Both the position numbers and the translations under genes were made by a program. Below, piece after piece: positions 6,917 to 14,249 of a stretch of 64,000 bases of DNA. This DNA is from Sphingobacteriia bacterium 28-36-52. GTDB lineage: Bacteria; Bacteroidota; Bacteroidia; Chitinophagales; Chitinophagaceae. Each line of letters opens with the position of its first letter. Position 1 is the stretch's first letter. The stretch spans positions 1 through 64,000 of the forward strand of contig NCGN01000009.1 in assembly GCA_002281575.1 (NCBI GenBank), given 5' to 3'. The notes beneath the pieces were generated by a model. The model was given only the letters and a program-made list of their open reading frames with translations, did no database searches and had not been told where the DNA came from.

Positions 6917-7492
6917 TTATGTAAAGCTTAAATTATTTGCCATATTCATGGTTTTTTCTAACCCAATGGCTGCAAATGATTCAATAATGTCTCCGCAAGC
7001 GACTATTTTTTGGTTCACCATGTATTGTTCTTCTGCCAGCCATTTGCCCAAAACAAAGTCTACCTGTCTGCCCTTGGGAAAATTATTACCAATTCCAAAT
7101 CTAAGTTTGGGGTATTGATCGGTGCCGAGTATCAGTTGAATATCTTTTAGGCCATTGTGCCCTGCATCGCTTCCCGATCCCCTTAAACGCAATTTATTTA
7201 ATGGCAATGCCAAATCGTCTACAATGGTTAAGGTTTGTGGTATGTCTATTTTTTCTTTGTCTAACCAGTATTTAAATGCCCGCCCACTCAAGTTCATATA
7301 GGTAGTAGGCTTTATGCAAATAAAAGTTTTACCCTTCCATTTTACTTCGGCTATATCGGCTAAGCGATCGTTCTTAAAAAATCCATTGTGCTTGCGAACA
7401 AATGCATCCAATACATCAAAACCAATATTGTGGCGAGTATGCTTGTACTCCTCCCCTATATTTCCTAAGCCTATGATTAAAAATTTGTTCAT
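6917..7492 (-). CDS. pth: Peptidyl-tRNA hydrolase
   Basis: The start at 7492 (MNKFLIIGLGN) matches the family, and a longer reading from 7501 adds three residues. The 191-residue enzyme releases peptides from stalled peptidyl-tRNA in the cytoplasm. Visible motifs are GLGNIGEEY, HTRHNIGFDVLD with the catalytic His at 21, KPTTYMNLSG, and the GSDAGHNGLKDI element with the conserved Asp. The product is of standard length. A promoter (7499-7529) ends six bases before the start codon. The gene leads a leftward group with the FAA-hydrolase-family gene and E1. Confidence 0.95.
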   Translation of the reverse strand: MNKFLIIGLGNIGEEYKHTRHNIGFDVLDAFVRKHNGFFKNDRLADIAEVKWKGKTFICIKPTTYMNLSGRAFKYWLDKEKIDIPQTLTIVDDLALPLNKLRLRGSGSDAGHNGLKDIQLILGTDQYPKLRFGIGNNFPKGRQVDFVLGKWLAEEQYMVNQKIVACGDIIESFAAIGLEKTMNMANNLSFT

Positions 7493-7498
7493 GCTTTG

Positions 7499-7529
7499 CA
7501 AAAGTAATGGCTGTTAACAAGCAAGCCAA
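7499..7529 (-). promoter_or_regulatory. pth promoter (TTG-N20-TACTTTTG)
   Basis: On the minus strand TTG (7527-7529), a 20-base spacer and TACTTTTG (7499-7506) match the Bacteroidota consensus. Only six bases separate the -7 box from the pth ATG, so the transcript should have almost no leader. Confidence 0.6.
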
Positions 7530-7536
7530 TTCCAAA

Positions 7537-7567
7537 TTGTAATTATTCCTCATTAATGGTATATTTG
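7537..7567 (+). promoter_or_regulatory. Histidine kinase promoter (TTG-N20-TATATTTG)
   Basis: TTG at 7537-7539, a 20-base spacer and TATATTTG at 7560-7567 fit the Bacteroidota promoter. It diverges from the pth promoter within about 70 bases. Confidence 0.6.
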
Positions 7568-7589
7568 AACTTTAACAATACCCCTTATT

Positions 7590-8867
7590 GTGATCAGCTT
7601 CATTATTAAACTCTGGAATGCCATCGCCAATATTGGTGTTACTGATGAGTTGGTATTTTTAGAGAAGAAAAAAACGCAGGTTACCAACCTCGTAGTTACA
7701 TTGGGGCTTCCTTTGTTTCTTTATTTCTCTATCGTTAATTTTTTTGACGCAAAGTACTTGTTGGCTTCACTTAATTTCACCCTATTTGCTGGTGGCGTTT
7801 TAATTTTGATTACGCAGTTTAGACAGAAATACCAGTTGGCTCGCTTTTTAGTTATCATTGTTACTACGGCCATTTTTACTACGCAGTGTATTTTGTTTAG
7901 AAATGGCAACGAACTACTCCTGCTGGTGAATATTATTGTAGCCATCATTTATTATACCGAAACAAAATTCATCGTTTTTATTACAGCAGTGAATGCCCTT
8001 TGTTTCTTCTGGATCAGGTACGACGCGGCTTTCAACCCAGCCATGTATGATTCTGTATCTAATGGCAGAGTTCTTTTTAATGTAGTTTGTGCCCTAATAT
8101 CGTTTATTGTTGCTTTGCAATATTTTAAGTTTGAACAGATGGCTGCACAAAAAGCCATTGAACAAAAAAATGCTGAATTAGAAGCCCTCAATAAAACCAA
8201 GGAGAAACTATTCTCTATTATTGCACACGACCTTCGCTCTCCTATTGCACAACTTAAAAGCACTCTAGATTTAGTAAATAGAGCCTATATTTCTAAGGAA
8301 GAATTTCACGACCTCTCTCATCATTTCACCAAACAGATAGACCAGTTGCAAGACAATATGAACAACTTGCTTACCTGGAGTCAAAGCCAATTAAATGGAA
8401 TCATTACTAAGCCACAGGCGGTGAGTGCTTCCATAGTTATTCAAGAAGTCATCGATTTATTAAAGCAACAATGGCAGGCCAAAGAATTACAAATTCAATT
8501 TCAGCCATTTGAAGAAACCGTTTGGATGGACCCTGATCATTTAAAATTAGTTGTTCGAAATTTATTATCGAATGCCATCAAGTTCAGCAATAAAAAACAC
8601 CTGATTGTTTTTAATCATTCTACCAACAACAAAGAATTAACCATCTCTATTAGAGATACGGGTATGGGAATGCCTCAAGAACAATTAGAAATGCTGTTTA
8701 CTTCAGACGCCATTCAATCTACCCACGGTACCGATAAAGAAAGAGGCACAGGTTTAGGTTTAAAACTGTGTAAAGAATTCCTCGACAAAAACAACGGAGA
8801 AATCTGGGCCATTAGTGAGTTGGGTATTGGCAGTACTTTCTTTTTTACTGTTCCCTTGTTCAAATAA
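7590..8867 (+). CDS. Membrane-bound sensor histidine kinase (orphan)
   Basis: The 425-residue protein starts with GTG just after a good promoter. About five to six hydrophobic segments fill residues 30-195. A short coiled linker follows, then the HisKA domain with LFSIIAHDLRSPIAQ (phospho-acceptor His) and an HATPase domain with NLLSNAIKFS (N box), DTGMGM (G1) and GTGLGLKLC (G2). No sensory PAS or HAMP domain is visible and no response regulator is adjacent, so signal and partner are unknown. The gene sits on the opposite strand between rplY and pth, two genes that are often neighbours in this phylum. Confidence 0.88.
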   Translation: MISFIIKLWNAIANIGVTDELVFLEKKKTQVTNLVVTLGLPLFLYFSIVNFFDAKYLLASLNFTLFAGGVLILITQFRQKYQLARFLVIIVTTAIFTTQCILFRNGNELLLLVNIIVAIIYYTETKFIVFITAVNALCFFWIRYDAAFNPAMYDSVSNGRVLFNVVCALISFIVALQYFKFEQMAAQKAIEQKNAELEALNKTKEKLFSIIAHDLRSPIAQLKSTLDLVNRAYISKEEFHDLSHHFTKQIDQLQDNMNNLLTWSQSQLNGIITKPQAVSASIVIQEVIDLLKQQWQAKELQIQFQPFEETVWMDPDHLKLVVRNLLSNAIKFSNKKHLIVFNHSTNNKELTISIRDTGMGMPQEQLEMLFTSDAIQSTHGTDKERGTGLGLKLCKEFLDKNNGEIWAISELGIGSTFFFTVPLFK

Positions 8868-8897
8868 TGTTGGCTTAAAATTGCTGCATTAGGGTAT

Positions 8898-8929
8898 AAA
8901 AAAAAGTCCCGAATGCAAGCAATCGGGAC
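8898..8929 (-). terminator. Terminator after rplY
   Basis: On the minus strand GTCCCGA...TCGGGAC forms a stem, followed by eight T. Without the T run it can also form on the plus strand and may serve the converging kinase gene. Confidence 0.75.
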
Positions 8930-8951
8930 CAAACTATCAATGGTTGGATAA

Positions 8952-9542
8952 TTATTTCTTTTTCTCGTCTTTTGCAGCTGTTGCTTCTTCCTGCTTTAAC
9001 TGACGAGTCATTACTACTGATGCAATTGGAATACGTGGTGAGTTCAAGATTTCCATATTTGGAGTCTTAACATCTTCAACACGAATATTTCCGTTTAACT
9101 CTAAGCTAGTAATATCTACTTCAATAGTAGAAGTTAGGTCCTTAGGAAGTGCTTTAATTTTTAAAGACTTCATTTTAGTTACCAACTTACCACCACCTTT
9201 AACACCTACAGATACGCCAGTAAACTTCAATGGTAATGTTGCAATTACTTTTTTATTGTCTACTAGCTCTAATAAGTCTACGTGGATTAAGCTGTCTGTA
9301 ACTTTATCAAACTGTAGGTCTTTCAAAATACACTTGTATTTTTTTCCACCTACTGAAACTTCTGCCAATTGGAATTCACCAGTGTATACTAATGGCTTAA
9401 ATGCCTTAGCTGGAGCATAGAAATTAATCTCCTCCGCACCCCCGTAAATTACACCTGGCACGTTTTCTTGAGAGCGAATCTGGCGGGCGGCTTTTTTGCC
9501 ATGTTCGGTCCTCAGAACACCTTCGATTGTAATTGTATTCAT
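8952..9542 (-). CDS. rplY: Ribosomal protein bL25, long (CTC) form
   Basis: The 196-residue protein binds 5S rRNA in the large ribosomal subunit. The N-terminal L25 domain (residues 1-90) shows GVLRTEHGKKAARQIRSQENVPGVIYGG and the LKDLQFDKVTDSLIHVDL element. The C-terminal beta domain of the CTC form follows, and a lysine/glutamate-rich tail ends the chain. It follows prs by 38 bases in the same direction, a usual pairing in Bacteroidota, and ends at the terminator 8898-8929. Confidence 0.95.
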   Translation of the reverse strand: MNTITIEGVLRTEHGKKAARQIRSQENVPGVIYGGAEEINFYAPAKAFKPLVYTGEFQLAEVSVGGKKYKCILKDLQFDKVTDSLIHVDLLELVDNKKVIATLPLKFTGVSVGVKGGGKLVTKMKSLKIKALPKDLTSTIEVDITSLELNGNIRVEDVKTPNMEILNSPRIPIASVVMTRQLKQEEATAAKDEKKK

Positions 9543-9562
9543 TGTATTTATTTTTTGGACGG

Positions 9563-9570
9563 CAAAAGTA
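9563..9570 (-). promoter_or_regulatory. Possible -7 box upstream of rplY
   Basis: TACTTTTG on the minus strand, about 20 bases before the rplY ATG, lies in the prs-rplY gap. No TTTG is found at the right distance upstream, so it is weak support for a separate rplY promoter. Confidence 0.3.
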
Positions 9571-9579
9571 AGGAAAATC

Positions 9580-10536
9580 TTACTTATTACGTCCTTTTAA
9601 CTGAGAATGAATGAAAAGACTGGTAATACTCTTGTTTTCATAGGCATTCCGAATAGCTATGGCAAACAAATCGGCCACCGAAATGGCTTTAATTTTAGCC
9701 GATTCCTTCCTTAACGGGATGGTATCGCATACTACTAGCTCTTCTAACACACTGTTTTCAATGTTTTCATAGGCGTTTCCGCTTAAAACAGGGTGTGTAA
9801 TTAATGCGCGTACGCTTCTGGCTCCTTTTTCTTTGAGCAAGCCTGCAGCCTTGGCAAGGGTTCCGCCTGTGTCACAAATATCATCTACCAATACAATGTC
9901 TTTACCCGCTACATCTCCAATTACCACCATACTAGCAATTTCATTTGCTCTTTTGCGGTGTTTATCGCAAATAACCATTTCGGCGTTAAAATAGCTGGCT
10001 ATTTCACGAACACGGTTGGTGCTGCCTACATCTGGTGCGGCAAAAGCCAGGTTCTCTAGCTTTAATTGTTCTATGTATGGGATAAAAATAGCTGAACTAT
10101 CTAAGTGATCCACTGGTACATCAAAGAAGCCTTGAATTTGAGCTGCGTGTAGATCCATCGTAATGATTCTGTCTGCGCCTGCTGCTTCTAATAATGTGGC
10201 AATCAATTTTGCTCCAATGGCCACCCTTGGTTTGTCTTTGCGGTCTTGACGGGCAAATCCATAATAAGGTATTACTGCAATTACTTTATAAGCACTTGCC
10301 CTTTTGGCTGCATCAATCATCAACAACAATTCCATTAAGTTATCGGTGGGAGCATATGTGCTTTGCACTAAAAAAACATAATCTCCACGGATACTCTCTA
10401 AAAAAACGGGCTGAAACTCGCCGTCACTGAATTTTTGGATATTGATTTTACCGATGGTTGCTCCAAAGCGTTGCGCTATTTTCTCGGCCAATTTTTGCGA
10501 ACCTGTACCAGAAAAAATTTTAACAGAAGGATTCAT
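9580..10536 (-). CDS. prs: Ribose-phosphate pyrophosphokinase
   Basis: The start at 10536 (MNPSVKIFSGTGSQ) fits the family better than the in-frame ATG 21 bases earlier. The 318-residue enzyme makes PRPP from ribose 5-phosphate and ATP for nucleotide, His and Trp synthesis. Motifs are FSDGEF, the flexible-loop RQDRKDKPR, the DLHAAQIQGFF segment and the PRPP-binding loop VDDICDTGGT. It forms a leftward pair with rplY and diverges from radC. Confidence 0.96.
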   Translation of the reverse strand: MNPSVKIFSGTGSQKLAEKIAQRFGATIGKINIQKFSDGEFQPVFLESIRGDYVFLVQSTYAPTDNLMELLLMIDAAKRASAYKVIAVIPYYGFARQDRKDKPRVAIGAKLIATLLEAAGADRIITMDLHAAQIQGFFDVPVDHLDSSAIFIPYIEQLKLENLAFAAPDVGSTNRVREIASYFNAEMVICDKHRKRANEIASMVVIGDVAGKDIVLVDDICDTGGTLAKAAGLLKEKGARSVRALITHPVLSGNAYENIENSVLEELVVCDTIPLRKESAKIKAISVADLFAIAIRNAYENKSITSLFIHSQLKGRNK

Positions 10537-10554
10537 ATAATTGTGGGTAAGGCG

Positions 10555-10562
10555 CAAAGGTA
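10555..10562 (-). promoter_or_regulatory. Possible -7 box of prs
   Basis: TACCTTTG on the minus strand, 18 bases before the prs ATG. A matching -33 TTTG is not evident. Confidence 0.35.
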
Positions 10563-10610
10563 TTTAATTCAAAATGGTTTTTGTATTTTGATTTAACTAA
10601 TGTTTATAAT

Positions 10611-11300
10611 ATGAGGAAATTTTCTATTAAGGATTGGGCGATGGATGATCAACCTCGCAAGAAGCTGATGCAAAAGGGTTCTGCGGCTTTATCTAATGCT
10701 GAGCTATTGACCATTTTAATTAATTCAGGGAATGCATTTTTAAGCGCGAACGATATTGCCAAACATTTATTAAATGCTACCGAAAACAACTTACACAAGT
10801 TGGCCACATTAAGTGTGAAAGAACTGGTGAACCTCAAAATTAAAGGACTCGGCGAAGCCAAAGCCATTGCCATAGCCGCTTCCCTTGAATTGGGCCTAAG
10901 AAGGCAATCGGACACTATTCAGAAAAAACAAGTCAGCAGCAGCAAAGACGTGGCTTCTTATTTGCAAGCCAGTATGCAATATTTACAAAGGGAAGTGTTT
11001 GCTATTGTGCTTTTGAATAGGGCCAACCGAATCATCCACTTCGAAATTATTAGCGAAGGTGGTATCACCGGAACCGTGGCCGACCCTCGCATCATTTTAA
11101 AACGAGCACTAGAGCACAATGCCACAGGCATTATTCTATGTCATAACCACCCCAGCGGCAACCTAAAACCCAGCCATGCAGACGAAATGTTGACCCGTAA
11201 AATAAAAAATGCCGCTGCTTTTTTAGACATCATCGTTACAGATCATATTATTGTGAGTAATGAAGGGTATTTTAGTTTTGCGGATGAGGGGATGCTTTAA
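10611..11300 (+). CDS. radC: RadC/YeeS-family JAB-domain protein
   Basis: The start MRKFSIKDWAMDDQPRKK at 10611 is typical of RadC. The 229-residue protein has an N-terminal helix-hairpin-helix region (LKIKGLGEAKA, about residues 75-90) and a C-terminal JAMM-like metal-binding domain with HNHPSGNLKPSHAD (His178, His180, Asp191). RadC proteins were linked historically to repair and recombination, but their biochemical role is still unclear. The last 17 coding bases take part in a long inverted repeat with 11455-11476 beyond element 11322-11437. Confidence 0.92.
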   Translation: MRKFSIKDWAMDDQPRKKLMQKGSAALSNAELLTILINSGNAFLSANDIAKHLLNATENNLHKLATLSVKELVNLKIKGLGEAKAIAIAASLELGLRRQSDTIQKKQVSSSKDVASYLQASMQYLQREVFAIVLLNRANRIIHFEIISEGGITGTVADPRIILKRALEHNATGIILCHNHPSGNLKPSHADEMLTRKIKNAAAFLDIIVTDHIIVSNEGYFSFADEGML

Positions 11301-11305
11301 TAATT
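11284..11305 (+). repeat. radC 3' end, arm of a long inverted repeat
   Basis: The 22 bases spanning the end of radC and its stop codon match the reverse complement of 11455-11476 at 21 of 22 positions. Together with the inner 12-bp stem (11322-11333 with 11426-11437) this makes a quasi-palindrome of 193 bp centred near 11380. Confidence 0.85.
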
Positions 11306-11321
11306 CATTCAAATTCATGTG

Positions 11322-11437
11322 TCTTTCATAAACTTGCTTCACTCGCTACCCAGTATTGCTTTAAAATAATTTATCAATGCATTTGTAAGTACCGTTGAGC
11401 AATCCTGAAATGCTCGTTTTCGCATGTTTATGAAAGA
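11322..11437 (+). repeat. Palindromic element, copy 1 (conserved core, private arms)
   Basis: TCTTTCATAAAC and its perfect complement GTTTATGAAAGA close a 116-bp unit. Read away from radC, the core holds TTCACTCGCTACCC, ATTGCTTTA, CATTTGTA, AGCAAT and GAAATGCTC. The same blocks in the same order occur on the minus strand in copy 2 (12223-12343), while the closing stems differ completely. ATTGCT and AGCAAT can pair as an inner stem. No ORF or transposase is inside. A structured 3'-UTR RNA, a MITE-like insertion and a REP-like repeat are all possible. Confidence 0.75.
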
Positions 11438-11454
11438 TGCATCACCAATATTTA

Positions 11455-11476
11455 AATTACTAAAGCATCCCCTCAT
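11455..11476 (-). repeat. Inverted copy of the radC 3' end
   Basis: This segment repeats 11284-11305 in inverted sense with one mismatch, including the complement of the radC stop codon. It lies outside the closing stem of the palindromic element, so the repeat covers host-gene sequence and not only the element. Confidence 0.85.
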
Positions 11477-11645
11477 ACATCTGTCTATGCTTAGCATTAC
11501 TTTTCCTTGCAAGTTTTGAAAGAAGATGAACTTATTTTTTCTTATTTGGCCATTTCATTAAAGTTCTTTTTTTGGGGTGAATAAAATTGGAACAGACTTC
11601 AAAGTTCAAAAATGAATTATTGATTATTGTCGTTGTGTGATGTAA

Positions 11646-12049
11646 ATTCAACTATTAAATACAATTCAAAAAGGAATAACTATTAATAATTTTTTTGAAT
11701 TCCAATCAAAAATATATGCAATTGAAGGAATGTATTTTGGAAAAATAATTGAAATATTTAAAGTCAATGGTTTATGGAAAACCCAATCAGTTTCCAATTT
11801 ATATGATATTCCCAAACTGATTGCCGATCATAACAACGAAAAGTTAATCGTAGGAAGTCAATATATTTTTAAGCTTGGAAAAGATTTAAAACCAATAGAA
11901 TTTTAAAGTCCCCTTTCTATTGGGGTATATTGTATCCATCGTCCATCTTGATTGACAATGAAGTCCTTTATCTTTCAATGAGACAAGGTGTATTAAAAAT
12001 TAAAAAGTTTGACACTCACCCAACATACGAATGGTTCACACCAAAATAA
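11646..12049 (+). pseudogene. Frameshifted gene remnant of unknown function
   Basis: One frame is open from 11646 (just after a stop at 11643) to TAA at 11904-11906 and reads like a real protein (GMYFGKIIEIFKVNGLW, then KLIVGSQYIFKLGKDLKPIE). A different frame continues from about 11908 (SPFYWGILYPSSI, then DNEVLYLSMRQGVLKI) to TAA at 12047-12049. The two read as one protein if a single frameshift near 11905 is undone. No credible start codon is present at the 5' end. The repeated short beta-like segments suggest a propeller-type protein, but I assign no family. It lies between the two palindromic elements. Confidence 0.6.
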
Positions 12050-12222
12050 CATTGAACGGCGTAAGCAATATGCAAAACCAAGCAATAGTTGATTTCAGCA
12101 ACATAAAAATGATATGGTAAGGGGAAGTTTGAAAAAAATACCGAGAGAACATTTTATAAATACCGTGAAGTAATTTTTGAGTGAGGCGTAAGCTTAATCA
12201 ATAATTGAATTGAGCAATAAAA

Positions 12223-12343
12223 AGGGTTTCAAAAAAATTGTGAAGTGAGCATTTCTGAATTGCTAACCGATAAATACTAATGTATTTCTAAATAATAATA
12301 AAGCAATTCAGGGCAGCGAACGAAACAATTTTTTTGAAACCCT
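12223..12343 (-). repeat. Palindromic element, copy 2 (conserved core, private arms)
   Basis: A perfect 19-bp inverted repeat (12223-12241 with 12325-12343, built on GGGTTTC and seven A) closes a 121-bp unit. Read on the minus strand, away from the DUF3467 gene, the core gives TTCGTTCGCTGCCC, ATTGCTTTA, CATTAGTA, AGCAAT and GAAATGCTC, clearly related to copy 1. CTGAATTGCT and AGCAATTCAG form a perfect 10-bp inner stem. Weaker inverted similarity continues outwards, between the end of the DUF3467 gene (GCGCAAGCATAA) and GCGTAAGCTTAA at 12186-12197. Confidence 0.75.
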
Positions 12344-12361
12344 AACTATTACATTATGATG

Positions 12362-12670
12362 TTATGCTTGCGCAGTAGGCCCGCCAAAATGCATCGGTAT
12401 TTCAATCTGCTCCAAGTCTTGAATAGCCCCATTGGCTTCTTCAAAACGAGTAATATTTTCTTCTAGTGCTTTCATGAAGCGCTTGGCATGCATGGGCGTA
12501 AAAATAATACGAGACTTTACTTTGCTTTTAGGCGTGCCGGGCATTACGTTTACAAAGTCGATTACAAACTCTGCATTGCTATGGGTAATAATGGCGAGGT
12601 TGGCATAAGCTCCTTCAGCTACTTCTTCTGAAATTTCTATATTTAATTGGTTGTTGGGTTGCTGTTCCAT
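12362..12670 (-). CDS. DUF3467 domain protein
   Basis: The start at 12670 gives MEQQPNNQLNIEISEEVAEGAYANLAIITHSNAEFVIDFVN, the usual beginning of DUF3467 proteins. The frame extends upstream, but the extra residues do not resemble the family. The 102-residue product is cytosolic and has the conserved PGTPKSKVKSRIIFTPMHAKRF segment. Its function is not known. A possible -7 box TACTTTTG lies at 12688-12695 on the minus strand. The gene stands alone, and palindromic element copy 2 begins 18 bases after its stop. Confidence 0.85.
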   Translation of the reverse strand: MEQQPNNQLNIEISEEVAEGAYANLAIITHSNAEFVIDFVNVMPGTPKSKVKSRIIFTPMHAKRFMKALEENITRFEEANGAIQDLEQIEIPMHFGGPTAQA

Positions 12671-12788
12671 ACATGAATTTTGAGTGCCAAAAGTAGGGCT
12701 TAAAAACCTGATTTCCATATTCAAAAAGAAAGGGGCCCGTAAGAATACAGGCCCCCCATGAGAATTAAAACTGAGAATGAAAAACTAA

Positions 12789-14231
12789 CTATTTATCCCA
12801 CCACATTTTAGCATCCTGAGAGTTGGTGTTATACAACGCTGCAGCTGCGGCATAATTGGTTGGGTTATATAAAGGTTCGTTTGGACCATAAGGAAGTCTT
12901 CTTGGAATTGCTTTTCCAGCACCAGGTGCAGGAGTTAAAGCAGGGAATCCAGTTCTTCTCCACTCAGACCATCCTTGTAAACCATCAGGATAATGAGCTA
13001 ACCAACGCTGCTCACCAATTTTAGCATTGTCTGCTGCAGTGCCAGTTAAAGCAACTGAAGGTTGTGCTAAGTATGCTGAGATTGCTCCTGCATTGGTAAT
13101 ACCCCATCTGTTCATTTCTGCAGTTACACCATTGTTGTACATGGTAGTTGCATTTTCAGTGGTCCATCCCAATTTAGCCCCTTCTGCCCTCGCCAAAAAC
13201 ATTTGACCAGCAGAAATCAAGCTCAACGGCATAGTTTGAGGAGTAGCAGTGTAAGCAAACAAGAATCCAAAACTTGGATTGGTGGTTTGCCATGCCAATG
13301 CATCTGCTCTAGTTAAACCATAAGGAAAACCCTTTGGATTATTAGCAAACTTATCAATACGAGGATCGCCCAAAGCAGTTAATTTATCTGCTATAGTTGC
13401 ACTTATCGCATAGTCAAAACGCTGGGTAATTACATAATAAGCATATACTGGGTTATTATAGTTACCTCCAGGATAAGTAATGGAAGCGTTATCTGTATTC
13501 GCATCAATTACACCACCAGCAACAGCTGCGGCAAATTCAGCTCTACCCAAAGTTGGGTTTGCTTTAGAAATACGCAATGCCAAAGTAGCAATTAAAGAGT
13601 TTGCAAACTTTTTCCATTTAGTTGTATTTCCAGCATACATGATATCGCCCTGAACTGCAGTACCAGTAGTAAACTGTGCATTCGCCGCTTTTAATTCAGC
13701 AATTAATGCAGGGTAAATGGTCTCCTGCTTATCGTAAGGAATGGTACCATTACCTTTCAATGCTTGAGAATAAGGAATATCACCGTACGCATCTGTTAAA
13801 ACAGCAAAATAATACGCCTTTAAAATTCTCGCAATGGCAATTTGGTTGGCGTTTGCACCAAACTGAGCTGCAGTTGCAGCTGTGGCTGGGTCAGTATTGG
13901 TATTGATGATATTCTGTAAATCGTACAGAGGCCCAGCATAAAAACCATCCCAGTTAAGTGTTGGTGTAGCATAACGAGACGCATCGGTGTACTGGGTTTC
14001 AGACATATACTGCGCGTATAATCCTGCAGAAGTGTTGATTCCATTTCCCCAAACGTTACCACCCACTCCGGCTAATACGTTGGTTAATAAGGCTGAAGTA
14101 ATAGGAACGGTTGTTGCATTTGGATTTCGGTTAATATCACCAAAATCACTAATACCCTTGCTACAACCTACCACTAAAGTGGCACAAACCCCTAACGACA
14201 GCACAGCTTTTTTTATATTCATACTTTTCAT
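12789..14231 (-). CDS. SusD/RagB-family outer-membrane lipoprotein (SusD-like_2 type)
   Basis: The 480-residue protein has a lipoprotein signal with lipobox LVVGC about residue 23, then SKGISDFGDINRNPN. The internal ATG at 14222 is an equally possible start. The ARILKAYYFAVLTDAYGDIPYSQA segment and the TPR-like helices are typical of the SusD-like_2 group. Such proteins form the lid over a SusC channel and bind the nutrient at the cell surface. It lies 18 bases after the SusC-type gene, in one operon. No glycoside hydrolase, peptidase or regulator is next to the pair, so the substrate is unknown. Confidence 0.92.
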   Translation of the reverse strand: MKSMNIKKAVLSLGVCATLVVGCSKGISDFGDINRNPNATTVPITSALLTNVLAGVGGNVWGNGINTSAGLYAQYMSETQYTDASRYATPTLNWDGFYAGPLYDLQNIINTNTDPATAATAAQFGANANQIAIARILKAYYFAVLTDAYGDIPYSQALKGNGTIPYDKQETIYPALIAELKAANAQFTTGTAVQGDIMYAGNTTKWKKFANSLIATLALRISKANPTLGRAEFAAAVAGGVIDANTDNASITYPGGNYNNPVYAYYVITQRFDYAISATIADKLTALGDPRIDKFANNPKGFPYGLTRADALAWQTTNPSFGFLFAYTATPQTMPLSLISAGQMFLARAEGAKLGWTTENATTMYNNGVTAEMNRWGITNAGAISAYLAQPSVALTGTAADNAKIGEQRWLAHYPDGLQGWSEWRRTGFPALTPAPGAGKAIPRRLPYGPNEPLYNPTNYAAAAALYNTNSQDAKMWWDK

Positions 14232-14249
14232 GATAAATGTTTTAGGGTT

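Noticed and set aside
11646..11906. Intact gene at this place
   Set aside because: No start codon with an acceptable N-terminus exists, and a protein-like continuation lies in another frame, so it is annotated as a remnant.
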